The translations under genes were made by a program, and so were the position numbers. From positions 14,322,001 through 14,386,000 of the forward strand of contig CM059621.1 in assembly GCA_030435675.1 (NCBI GenBank): a DNA stretch of 64,000 nt, written 5' to 3'. This DNA is from Steinernema hermaphroditum (Eukaryota; Nematoda; Chromadorea; Rhabditida; Steinernematidae). Positions 12,303 through 23,676 of this stretch are shown here, piece after piece (position 1 is the stretch's first letter; each line of letters begins with the position of its first letter). Below the pieces are notes generated by a model. The model made no database searches. It worked only from the letters and a program-made list of their open reading frames with translations, and was not told where the DNA came from.

Positions 12303-12580
12303 TTAGCCAGAACCGCAAACACAATTCTGTTGTGCAAAAGGCTTGCGAATAGAATGATGAACAAGGAGCACTTCGACACGTTGCCTTCGTTGTACACTTG
12401 CAGCTGAACAACTATAGATTTGAAGGTTGCACATCAGAAAATAAGATGCAATATACATACCGATTAGCACGTTCCATAGCATAAAGGGCACTCCACCAAA
12501 AGTGTATCTTTCTTCGCGTAGAGCATTCCATAACTTTTCGACGAAGATGCTCGGGATTGAAGAGCTTCACCGTATGTAAT
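12303..12580 (-). CDS. Possible 3' end of a small gene, unknown product
   Basis: Two minus-strand exons fit each other well: 12580-12461 (39 full codons) and 12411-12303 (ending in TAA). They are joined by a 49-bp intron with a GTATGT donor and a CTATAG acceptor, and the phases agree across the split Arg codon. The frame includes VKLFNPEHLRRK, KIHFWWSALYAMERAN and a C-terminal NCVCGSG. Exon 12580 itself follows a TTTACAG acceptor, so upstream exons must exist; a 29-bp exon at 12714-12686 would fit in phase but is speculative. I do not recognise the protein. The short intron and clean phases favour a real gene; the tail could be a relic. Confidence 0.35.
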
Positions 12581-13110
12581 CTGTAAACATAAGCATTCGC
12601 CGTATGCCATGTCAGGTATTAGTGCTGCATTGGTGAAACCGTTCGACACAACATGAACATCGTTGTGAACTGTACAAAAATTTACGCTGCAGAGAAAACT
12701 ATTCTACTGACGTCCTGACATTGTCATTCCCCTGGTCTATCTTTATTTCCTAATGTACATTTGTCTTTTTTATGTGAGATTCCACCGTCTTCCCACGAAG
12801 GCCACCACCACCAGCTGACCACTTGCGCCGCCACGAGAAGCCAAAGAAACTCCCGCTGAAACTTCGAAGTGGAATCGAAGACCACCCGCTACGTTCGCTC
12901 CACCATTGCTACATCACCGGGTTTTGCCACTTCGACGCCTACAACGCACCCCCAGTGCTGCAGAGCCTGCGCCAATGGTGTGATATTGCTGTTTTTGGGT
13001 TCTAACAGATATCTTGCATGGCTTACTGCTATAGGTTCAAAAGACTAAACTCGTTACACTCAATTTTCTGTCCAAGGCAATCAGTGCTATTACGCACATT
13101 TTGTATACCG

Positions 13111-13139
13111 CCATGGTATATACCAGATATATACCATGG
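13111..13139. repeat. Perfect 12-bp-arm palindrome
   Basis: CCATGGTATATA and TATATACCATGG face each other across a 5-bp spacer. It could form a small cruciform or be the scar of an element; no flanking signal explains it. Confidence 0.8.
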
Positions 13140-13221
13140 CGCTTAAAGAGCTACCCCCAAAGGATTATATGAGCAGCATACCAACCGCTTTTGCAGCACA
13201 TTCACAATGAATTGTTATTTC

Positions 13222-13440
13222 GGTTCCTTTGTAAGCTTTCATTTGTGTCTCCACTGGAGACTCTTCGGCGATCGGTCGGGTCGTCCACTCGCTCTCTCTG
13301 AGGTCCGTCGAGTGAATTAAGTGAGCGGTCGTTCTCGGCCATCATTGTGGGCGAAACGACCGGCTTCCAGAAGGCATAGAACACCAGGGAGTCGTTGTTG
13401 AACCACCTCACCAAGAAGACTTGCGCCGCCACCCGACTCC
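13222..13440 (+). repeat. Dispersed repeat family A, longest copy
   Basis: This copy combines the words seen singly elsewhere: a GCGATCGGTCGGGTCGTCCA segment, a CTTCCAGAAGGCATAGAACA segment and a CACCAAGAAGACTTGCGCCG segment. The second and third recur together at 52199-52300 (plus) and about 1395-1480 and 24700-24790 (minus). No long frame or transposase motif is visible. Confidence 0.6.
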
Positions 13441-13499
13441 ATCCTGGAATCTCGATACAACAAACTGTTGCGTATGTGGGATGTAAAAAATGGAATAGA

Positions 13500-15240
13500 G
13501 ATTAAGTTATAATAAACCGATACATGCTAGTTTTACTGGACAGATGATCCTCAAGAAGGTCTCCAAAATCTGATCTTAATGCTAGAAATTTTCAAATATT
13601 CAGAGATTCGTTCTATGTAAGAAAGAAGACATCCAAAAATTGAGCAAAATCTCTGCATAGCTAATTATCTGCAAAACAGATTTGGCGACATTTGCCTGCA
13701 AAGCTGCAACTCATGTTTCGGCTTAATTCAACTAGTTCCTCGCAGATGTTGCGAACTCTTGAACAGGAAGTGCTGACGTCAAATCGTTCCGGCACCCACT
13801 CACTCATAACTCACGATGAAAGCACCCGAAATAGATTCTAAAAACGCAACATTGGCTAATAAAGTTTACTTCTCTATCGCTCTCTCTCCACGCAAAGAAC
13901 TAACCTACTTTAGGCAACGCCGCCGACTCGGAGAACTTTCATGATTTATATCGAATTTATGGATTTCGACGTGGACGCGCGCGATTAGATTAGAATAAAG
14001 TTCAGATGACGCCTTTCGAACTTTCTAATTAATGTCATTGATCGGATTATGAGAACGCTTAACCTTTCTTGTGATGTGCTTTTTCTGCTTGTGCCCATAA
14101 AGAGGGACTGCCAAGCCAAGCTCTTTTCACCGACCACGCAAATATTTGCCATAGTCACTTATTTCCGTCTCGAGAAGGTAGCTTATCGAAAAAAAAGACA
14201 AGAAAGACCCACTTCTTGGGAAAGGAAACATTTTGTACCGGACAACGGCACGTCGCAACAAAACGTCGCCTTTTTAAGTTCCTTTATGCCGACCACCTAC
14301 ACTTTTTCTTTGTTCCCCAAAGCGACTACTTTGTACTGCGTGGAGTGCTTTTTGAGTTATATCAAATTTGCAATTCATTTTGGAGCACAATTCAACTTCT
14401 CTTTGTTGATGAGGTTTTCATCTAAATTTTAGAAACTAAGAGCATCGATCACCGTGAACAGCTTAGCCAAGCCGAAGATAACACTCTTAAGGTCGACAAG
14501 AACAGCGGAGATGGACAAGCTTTAGTTATAAAAATGTAACTCTTAGGATTTCCGTTGAGTTTCCAATTAAACAGAGCATCATAGCTCACGTCTGGCCGGA
14601 GAGACCGCATTTTGGGAGTTATGTACAAAAATAAGAAAGACTATCACATTGCGATTTTTGAAGACGGGTGTTCTGAACAACAAGACATATTACACAAACA
14701 ACACTATCGAAACAAGGAACTCTTGTCGTTGTCATATATCGAAATTTATTAAAATATGGTTGTTTTGTGAGATCGTTATGTGTCACATCCTATTTTACCT
14801 ATCCGTGTTATTGTGACCGCCGAGCTCTGCGAAACACGTTCAACGTTGCAGGGCTTATAGAAGAAACGAACAAAAAACGACAAATACGAAAGAAGAGACG
14901 ATAAGTACAGTATCCACTTGCCAGTGATGGACATCGCGGCTGGAGCTCGTTTTCTTTGCGGCCAAGATCGATCGAAAATGGCTCAAACTTGATGCGGTGA
15001 TATCTTACCAGTCATTTGAACGAAAAACCAAGAAATATCAATTGATGCTCATAGAACAGGCTTTTTGAACTAGTGAGCAAAATACCAAAAATACGATAGG
15101 AGGGCGAAAGAACTTTCCCAACAAAAATTGTCTATTCGTTTATTTCCTGGGCACGAGATGCTTAAGAGTATCAGTCCGAAGAGGAGCTTTCCGCTGCAAA
15201 AAAAAACGAGAAATTCCGGACTATGTAAGTCTATGTAAGA
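13500..15240. other. Unassigned intergenic DNA
   Basis: A 127-codon open frame at 14049-14432 has no splice context, no recognisable motif and AT-rich codons. I did not call it. Nothing else is supported here. Confidence 0.4.
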
Positions 15241-15245
15241 AGGCC

Positions 15246-15362
15246 TCAATCTTCCTCGATCTTCTGAGCCCTGGTGATCTTCAACATTCTCATCGCCCCT
15301 AATACGGCCAACATAAAGGTGATCGACGAGAACGGTGTCGCGATAGCGTCTCGGAGGCAGCC
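15246..15362 (-). CDS. Possible C-terminal exon of a membrane protein
   Basis: On the minus strand a 38-codon frame opens with GCLRDAIATPFSS, continues with a hydrophobic ITFMLAVLGAMRM and ends in a basic and acidic tail before TGA. A Gly-Cys pair just before a final membrane segment and a short cytoplasmic tail is reminiscent of tetraspanins. However, the only AG acceptors nearby are weak or out of phase, and I could not find preceding exons. It may be a relic or a chance frame. Confidence 0.2.
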   Translation of the reverse strand, partial: GCLRDAIATPFSSITFMLAVLGAMRMLKITRAQKIEED

Positions 15363-15609
15363 AAAAGAGAGTTAGCAGCCTTGAATCATGGTTTACCTAA
15401 GAGCCTTCAGGGAGGATACCAAGGACAACTGCTGTATATCGTCGGATGTGCCTGCTTTTTTTCGATTGAATGAGCCTACGCTGATATCTCAATGTTCGAA
15501 AGAAAAATCCGTCCAGAGGCATTTGAAAATGTGGCCTAAACGCTCACCGCGAAGTTCTCACCATCTCTTTGTGAAATTTCTCAATTTAGTAGAGTCTAGT
15601 TAGCAATTT

Positions 15610-18600
15610 AGCTGAAAGGTTCGAGAAAGTTCTAGATTGGGTCCACTTCGCGTCCTGAAAAAAAAACGACAAACCTTTGGCTAGCATCCAGTAATGCTTC
15701 TTGAAACGTTTTGTTTTGAGATAAGTCTCTTAGACCGGGTGGAATGAAAAATTTGAAACTGAAACATGTTACGTGGAATGTGGCAGCTTAATCAATGCGT
15801 TTCAAGATGCACAAGAAACATTGGCAAATTTCTACACATAAAGGTATAATGAATATTCAAGATCATCTGACGTCGTAATTAATGACGACGATGCATATTA
15901 TTAGATTTCATGAGCTTCGCGCTATTTCGTTTTTTCCTGCTCGAGCAATAAAAGAGACGCATTGCGAATGCAGAGTTTCTATTTGTGGAGAAGGTTCGAG
16001 TCATTATTATAATTCATCGCATGTTTCTCTATAAACCGGCGTAAAACTGCTTCCTTTTTTGGACAAGTTGATATAAAACTATACCTTTTGGACAGACTAA
16101 GCTAGTCTGCATAGTTCTGGACGCATTTCGTACCATTCTGATTTCCTGCAAAGGTGAGAAAAATTTATACTAAAGCCCTTAGCTGCAATTTTTGAAATGA
16201 AGTCTCGCAGAAAAAGGTTAACGTATCGAAGTCGAAGCCAACTAGCCCAAAAAAGGAAACAATTATAGCGAACAGAGCACACTCAAGGAATTTGTTTTGA
16301 ACCCCGCTTTTGTAGTTCGTGTGGCTTTCCAAGAAACGAATCCCGTAAAGTGTGTAAAGTCACCGATTTTTGCAGCCGGAATAGTTTGGAAAAAAGTTCG
16401 ATTTGACGAGAACCTTTGTTTGGCATATTGAGGGAGGGTTATCACTACAAAAATTGTTTACGCCAGCTACAGATATTTCATCCAAGATGTTCATCGTTGA
16501 GTTCAAAAACTCATCTTGAGGGAATTTGAGGGATCGCGTGCTTGAAGAAAGTGTACGGTTTCGGGTCAAAAGATATGTTTTGGTCCAACTTTCGACCATT
16601 TTCTGTTTATCCTCATTCAACTTATCGTTTGTGGAAAGGCGCTTCTACTCTGCTCCACGGAGTTTTCTAAGAATACCAAAAATTCGATTTTTCGACCGCA
16701 CTTTGTTTCGACGTTGTGTTTGCGTGTGTTTGCAATACGACTACAATCACAATGCTCCCTCAAACGAGTTTTTAGCCGTTGCAATTTTACGACTGTTTCT
16801 AGGAATGACACTGTCGCTTTGCGTACCACGAATTTTGCAGAATGATAGTAACAAAAATGGGACCGTTGCAGTTTTTTTGACAAATGAATGAACAAACCTT
16901 TCACCAGCTCGGTTAACATCGAGGTAAGCAACTTGAGCGCTGTTGCGATCTTCTTATTTTTGGGGCTGTTTCGATTGTTCACATAAAGTTTCGTGCAATT
17001 CGGTCGGAAATTTAGTTGCTTCCCCGTCTATTTGAAACTTGCAGAACTTTTGGGACACTACATGAATGGAGAGCCGACGTCTTCCGTGGTTTGCATGCGT
17101 GTTTTTCTGTCTTCATAGGAGCGGCTGATTTCAAGCGGCTGGTTTCAGGTTCAGGCCAGGCTGACAGTTCTCCGTTTATATACGGGGAATGGTCACCTGA
17201 GTCGGCAAAAATGCAAATACTCATAAGACATATACTAAATGAAATCCCACTTTTCTCACCAAATCTTGTAAGGTGAACCAGTTCTGTGTACAAGTGACAA
17301 ATTTTTCGTGTCATTCAGCGCATTTCCGAACTCATCATCGCTACAATTCCCTTCAATCCTATTCCATTGTAAAAGGAACTCCATAAAAATGAACCTGTGT
17401 TCGTTAATACAAACCCAGTTCCTGGTCAAACAAATGGTTTGTAGCAAAGCTCGCGGCACATTTGTAAGATCCATTTGTTCACGGATTGGGTCCAGATACA
17501 ATCTCATTCAACGTGTGGAGGTGTGTTGCACACCAATTTTTGAAATAATTTTTATGAAATCCACGCATAAACGACTTACCTAACACGCGAGCAAACATAA
17601 AAACTACCGCAAAATCTAAAAATGACTATAGAGTTATTATTTATTCAGCAGGTGCTTAAACTAATGACCTCGCAACTTCGATTTCTTGGTGACTAAGCGC
17701 TACGAAATGGCGACATTTATGGAGGTTGAACACAAATGGAAACACAGATTGATCACAACATACTTCTTCGGACTAAAATGAAGAAATCATCGTTTAGACT
17801 AATTCCATGAAAGTGCTGTTGTTGAAGGGAGTCGCGTTGAATGGCTCGTTTCACTTGATAATTTATCGTCACTAGGGGAAAATCACAATTTTAAGGGTCA
17901 TCGGTGTTCACATGGCGTAGAGAAGCATAATCAAGAACTGATGGCTTATGCGATGCATCTTAAATTCTTCTGAACTCTCGTGTACAAACATATTTTTGAA
18001 ATTGTCCTGAATGACAAGCGAAAGGAAAAATGTTTGAGGATGGACAGTTGTACCACCGAGATTTCGGGTCTCAACACGGAAAACCTTTTAACCTAAACCG
18101 TTACATTTCAAACGAAGAGCATGGAAATATGTTGTGGTCAGAGTTCTAGACGCATGTCACGGAGTTTCCAACAAGCGAAACGAGTTTATATCCTAGCATA
18201 TGTCCTTAGGCTTAGGAAATATGGCTATGTGCGATAGTCTAATATCCAGGGTTGGCTTAGACTTACACCTATAGATTTTAAGCAAGGCCGATGGGCGAAC
18301 TCAAAAATGGCCCTTGATTCAAATGGCAAATGAACAGATCAACATAACAGCATTTTTCAAACCTATTTCAGCTCTACAACCTTCGCCTAGTTGGCGTAGA
18401 ATGTTCAGCCTTAAAAGCCAGCGAGAGACCGAAAACACTGCGAAAAACAATGCCATGTATTTATTATTTTGGACATACAGAACCGAAAAAAACAGTCGGT
18501 TTACTATAGCAACTCAGACGTTATTTTGCATTTCGTGAAAACAGGCGCGTGTGTTGTTTTGTTCAGGATGAAAGCGATGTCCAAAAAACACAGAGCCGAA

Positions 18601-19400
18601 CAACTTTTGGCACCAACAACTTTTAATCGTAGGGAAACCCAGTCAATCAAAGTCGCCTAGAACTCGCAAAGACTAATTGAGCCCTTAGACAATTCAAAAC
18701 CTGTACATGTGCTTGTTCCAAACACCTTCGACTTCCGCTTGTCGAGTCACTGGATTAAGGGAGCTTTCTTATCCTGGTATATGCTCCTCTTCCACATCTG
18801 ATTAACCTATATGATTATTTCTTTCCTTGATGTGGCACATGGCACGTTGTCGAGCATTTAGCTGTGGGAAGCACGCAAGATAAACAGATTCAAAACACGA
18901 TTATGGGAAGATGCACTCTATCAGTCAATCCTCTATGTAGGAGCGTTCGTGATGAAGCTGGGGACTTTTCTACTGTCTATCATTTTTGTACTTAGAATTC
19001 ATGGTCTTCAATGACCTCAAAAAGAGATGTGAAATGCAATGATTTCAAATTTAGCATCAAATTCCTTATTGCTTTTATCGTCACATTTGCCTTAGTTCTT
19101 ACAGGTATTACCACAGTCAAATTTCCCAATATCTTCACAAGAGTTTGGCAGAAACAATCAGCTCAATGGCGTATTTCCTTGAAACTTGATACTTGACCAG
19201 ATGCACATCACAACCTTGACAGTTTCCAAAGCGGCGGCCGGGCACGCGTTGCCAAAGGCCCGTATGGTAGAATCCAAAAGTTCTGGCGCGTGATTCTCTT
19301 GTCAGTAGAATCAGCACCAACCGTGCCACATTGTTTTCCCGAAAGGACAAAATATAATCTGCGCGACACTGCGGCGTAGACTATATTCGGACTGCTTGAA
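15610..19400. other. Unassigned intergenic DNA
   Basis: Open frames up to 121 codons occur, but they overlap on both strands, are AT-rich and lack consistent splice phases. I see no RNA gene or intact element. Confidence 0.4.
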
Positions 19401-19413
19401 GGTTGTAAGGCTC

Positions 19414-20185
19414 CACAAATCATCATCGTATCTATCGGGCTAAAATACAAGGATATCCCACCACGACAAGCTGAAACTTACTGCCGTTCTAGAACCGCAT
19501 AAGTAGTAGATCGAAATGAGTTTGCCAAGGGTACTTCCATCGGTGCGCAGGAACGGATATGAGTGATATCAAATGCTGAGTGGAAAATACATTTAATTTC
19601 GCCTTTGAACATCCCGATATCTTCTTCTTTGTGAGTAAACCTGGTTTGACCTGGTTTGTATACATCAAATTAGAAAACATAACACAGGTGGTGGGAACTG
19701 GTGGTCGTCAACTGTTACTATTAGCATCAAGCGCTATGCCAAGCCGCTCTGGAATGTTAGATAGTTGATTTTTCTATTCGTTCGCGTGCTTCTCTGTGCT
19801 CATCCGGTTTCCCTTCTTGAGTAACGTGGAATGAATTCAGCCCACATTCATTGCATTCTCACATCCGTCGGAATGTCGCCCAAAGGTGATGGAACACGTG
19901 GATTGCATTAGTCCCCTTGCAGGCTATGTAGAACTGCTACGTCAACTAATTGCGAGAATTGGATTGGCGATCATTGCACAAAACACCATTAGGGCAGATC
20001 GTCGAGCAGGCCTAGTTCACCTACGAGTTGTGGAGTGTATTAAACCATTGAAAGGAAGATAGTTCATTAGGAGATCATTTAAAGAAGACCATAACAGAAA
20101 TAATAATTTACTACGAGAAACCGAAGTGTGAAGAGGCAGTTGTCCCGATGGATCAGTCGTCCATCCTTTCCGAATTGACCTGCAT
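19414..20185 (+). repeat. Dispersed repeat B, copy 2
   Basis: This segment is collinear with 2801-3687. The last 320 bases (from the TCGGAATGTCGCCCAAAGGT word at 19868) are almost identical, except for a deletion around 20008. The match stops just after CCTGCAT. The left half is more diverged, so the two copies are either old with a conserved 3' part or the 3' part was exchanged recently. Confidence 0.7.
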
Positions 20186-20702
20186 GATTAGTTAATACTA
20201 GGACTGAGCCACAATTTCTCCTAATTTTATGACTCTATTTAACAATTCGGGCGTTAGGGGACGAAGTTTTGTGTTCATTCGTGCATTGCTTTATTATGTA
20301 CTTCTTTATGTGCAACCGCGTGTATTTATTAAAAAGCGTTAAATTATTTTAAGCATTAATTCTCGGCGTTCGTCTAGACCTTAATTGAAATCTCGTATCG
20401 GCAAACAGATTACGCGAGGGTGGAATCCTCTTATCCGCCGACGACGCCAAGTGGCTTAATCTCCGTTCGTTTATATGCCCAAATCGGATGAGACGCTTAA
20501 TGTATCATTGATTCTTACTTCCCATACGAAGCTCGTGTGTGGGTCGGATGTTTTGCTCGCATTCGGAAAATTAGAAACACTTTTGTACCTTGCGGATTTC
20601 CTGATTATGCGGGGGTGCCAGTCTTACTTGGAAAAGAAACCATGTGTTATTTCTCAATTTCCTAATTGACTACATCTCCATATCCATGGGCACAATTAAT
20701 TC

Positions 20703-21260
20703 CTAAAGAGACCAGGCCATGAAGGAAGCTTTTTAGAAGTTCTGCAAATTTGTGTGCCCCTGTTTTCGGGGTCGCTGAACATGATACGGCAGTGAAGTCG
20801 GTTTCTGGAATTCTCTCTTTCTCCCCCTTTGAGGTTGATATAAATAGCTTTCAATAAATGTAACTGATCGCGCAGTGTGAGCTACTCTAAATGCAAAAAT
20901 CAAACCGTCGGTACACCAGTCCTGACAGCACGTGCCTGAAGCGACCATAGTCTTCCATGCACATCCAATCGAAGCAAATCTGGGCTCACTCGGCGCGCCA
21001 GAAGCTGATGATATGGCAAGAAAGATATGCCCAATGCTCAGTGAAGGTGTGTATCTAAACCAAGCAAGTCGTTTCGGGACGTCTAACCCAAGCAAATCGT
21101 TTCGGGACCAACGTTAAAAGACATTGCGCTCCCTACGGTTTGTTTCTTGGAAACTATTGGGTTTCTTGAGAAACCGATATCGTTGCGTGCGACGATACCG
21201 AAAATAGAGTCACTCAAATTTTCAGAATTTTTGAAAACTTTTTTTCTACCCCCTTTGGAT
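20703..21260. repeat. Diverged relative of the TTAA-flanked element
   Basis: The left end (TAAAGAGACCAGGCCATGAA) and the GGTCGCTGAACATGAT word match the arm of the element at 8106. The right part has the matching CTTTTTTTCTACC end. The centre (about 20920-21030) resembles 51690-51800 and not the 8106 element, so subfamilies with different centres share the same ends. No coding frame. Confidence 0.6.
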
Positions 21261-21269
21261 AAGTTGAGG

Positions 21270-23200
21270 GACATTTTTAAATTCTCCATATGCAGAATTT
21301 ATCGAGCATTTTCTTGTCCGATAAAATTCTACTTATAAAGGGCCCGGTATTTCTGGCACAAGTTTGAGAACTCCGTGTAAATCGGAAAAAATAAAAACTT
21401 TCAGTTACAAAAATAAAATTAGCAAAGTCTCAAACGCCGATAGTTGTTGTCGTTCCTTTCATTGACTAAAATAACAACGAATGAGATGATGAACAGGTAC
21501 ATAACAACGATAGCAAACAGGCAAATAACAGATAGTAACCGAATATTTTCAAAAACAGTAGCGAATGAAGGAATTGCGAATTCAAAAATGCATAGTCAAT
21601 ATTTGACATACCTAACTGAAAAAAAGTTGCAAAATTCCGTAACGATGAAACGTGTTTTGCCCGATGAAGTTCGATTATGTTTTTTCCATTAAAAGTCCCC
21701 AAGTTTAACACCGGAACATCGGATATTGTGTCTATAAAGAAGTATTTGAGTTGTGCCGACAGGAATGAGCAACCGAACTCGAGGACGTGGACGAACAGTA
21801 GTCACAGGCCTCGTGGATGTGGCAGTATCCAGAAGTACTGTGCTGGGATGCCTAGCGCTAGAGGAATGATGATCTGGTAAAGGAGCCATCATCGAGACTT
21901 CAACCGGCGTGTACGTGTCACTCGAAGACTCTGATGGAAACTGCCGATTTGGGATTAAATCCAAAAATCCAAAAGGGAAAGTAGTCGCTACCATTTCAGT
22001 TCTGTGTGGTATTCAGCTCAACGTCAGAAAACATTCAGTTCACTTTTATTATCTTGCACTATATCCGAAATACGTTTTCTGTTGTACGAAGGATCGCCAA
22101 TTGAAACGCAACAGATATCTCAAGGGACACCAAAACAATTGGCCAATTAATGCAAACGTCATTTCCCGTGCCCCAATTTATTGCCTTGCATATCACGGAA
22201 TACAGGAAAATACATAACTGGGGGGGGGCGATCTTTGGGCATGTAAAATTATCGTCATAGAGCACAGATCAAACACAATGTGTCACACTAAACACATCAA
22301 ACAGTTGCCAACGAAATACCTCCCGGTCTTTCAGGTCTGCTTATAAATGAACGATTTGGTATTTCTTAATCCAAGTGCTGATCTGCCAACAGTTCTATTG
22401 TTCCATTCATTTACTTGCACAATGCGTAAAGAAACTTCTCTATGTCTTTAAAAGGCACTTTAACATACGCCGTGTGACGCATAGTATCCGTCATTGGTGG
22501 CTCAGTCATCAGGATTGAAGGTGCGAATCGCAGCATCCGCCAAAGTAGTATAGATTGCAAGGCTTACAGCTCGTAGAATTTGTAAAAATAAGCAAAGGTG
22601 GAAGAAGATAAAGAGACAGACTTTATTTAGGATGGCCAGAGGCTCCCTTAAAGATGAAACTCAGGGTTACACGTTTGCGAGTTTAATCTCCTGGAGTTTT
22701 GGAGTTTTTGGAGACGAAGTAAGGACAGACATTGGGCACAGACACGAAGTGCGAATTGAAATTTTTGAAACAGGATTTTGGACGGGTCACACATATATCA
22801 AATCCACAGTTACAGTCCCAAACTTCAAGCAGTGTGCGAGCACAATCTTCCAACGTTCAGAATTCAATGAACATAACACTCAACAAGTGCTCATGTACTA
22901 CTACTTTTAGGCGTATTTTCTGGCTTAAACATGAGAAGTTTAGACTCCGTTCCCTTTAAATATACGGAATGTAAGATTTTTGAAGCTGGATATTTGTCCA
23001 TGTCCATCGAGAAAACTGAGAAGTGGAACGTTTGGAACGTGCTGACCAAAAATATAATCAATAGAATGAGAAATATAATCAATAGAATGAGCCTAAGTCC
23101 TCTTGGGTCACCACGGAGCTCACACAATCAACCATACATTTTCATCATCAATAGTTCCGCTTACATATCGCTGATTTGATTTTGAAAATTTTGATTTTGA
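21270..23200. other. Unassigned intergenic DNA
   Basis: A minus-strand open frame (21994-21689) rich in Ser, Thr and Pro reads like coding sequence in part, but no acceptor or donor of the right phase was found. A 21-bp unit (AATATAATCAATAGAATGAG) occurs twice in tandem near 23050-23091. Near 23176-23230 there is a TTTTGA-rich simple stretch. Confidence 0.35.
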
Positions 23201-23279
23201 TTTTGAAGATTTTTTTTGAAGGATTTTGAAAAATCTTCGCTTACTTTCAACTTTTTTGACTTCACATTTCACTTTGTAT

Positions 23280-23676
23280 GGCTCCCGGCGCGACACGCCT
23301 GCCGATTGGCTTCCACTACGGTACGGAGAAATCGCGGCCTTGTTTGTGGAAAATATTCGGCTCTCTGCTCGTTCAAGGTCGTCTTTGATTTTCGCTTTCT
23401 AATTTCCCCTATTTCCAACCGTTTTCTTTGCTGCTTGCTGATCCAAAACGACTTTTCTTCTACCATCCACACACTGTCAGCGCCAAGATCTACTCACTCG
23501 CCGCTCTCACCACAGCTATCGCATTGCTTGCCCGCGATGCGCACCCATAAAATCGATATCGGCGCGGTGCGAACGTGCGGCGTTTTCTCCTTCCGCGCCT
23601 CGCCGGGAATTCGAATTTCCACGGCGCGCTTTCCCGACCGTTTGCTTGGAAGTACCTTTCTTCAACACTTCCAGAA
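23280..23676 (+). promoter_or_regulatory. Likely promoter/outron region of the Myb-like gene
   Basis: The stretch before the start codon is richer in GC and CpG than the surroundings and ends in a TTCTTCAACACTTCCAG acceptor two bases before the ATG. I infer that it holds the promoter and an outron removed by trans-splicing. No TATA box is evident. Confidence 0.35.

Noticed and set aside
14049..14432. 127-codon plus-strand frame
   Set aside because: No motif, no splice context, AT-rich codons; a chance frame is likely.
21689..21994. Ser/Thr/Pro-rich minus-strand frame of 101 codons
   Set aside because: Partly coding-like, but no acceptor before it, no donor of matching phase, and no recognisable domain.
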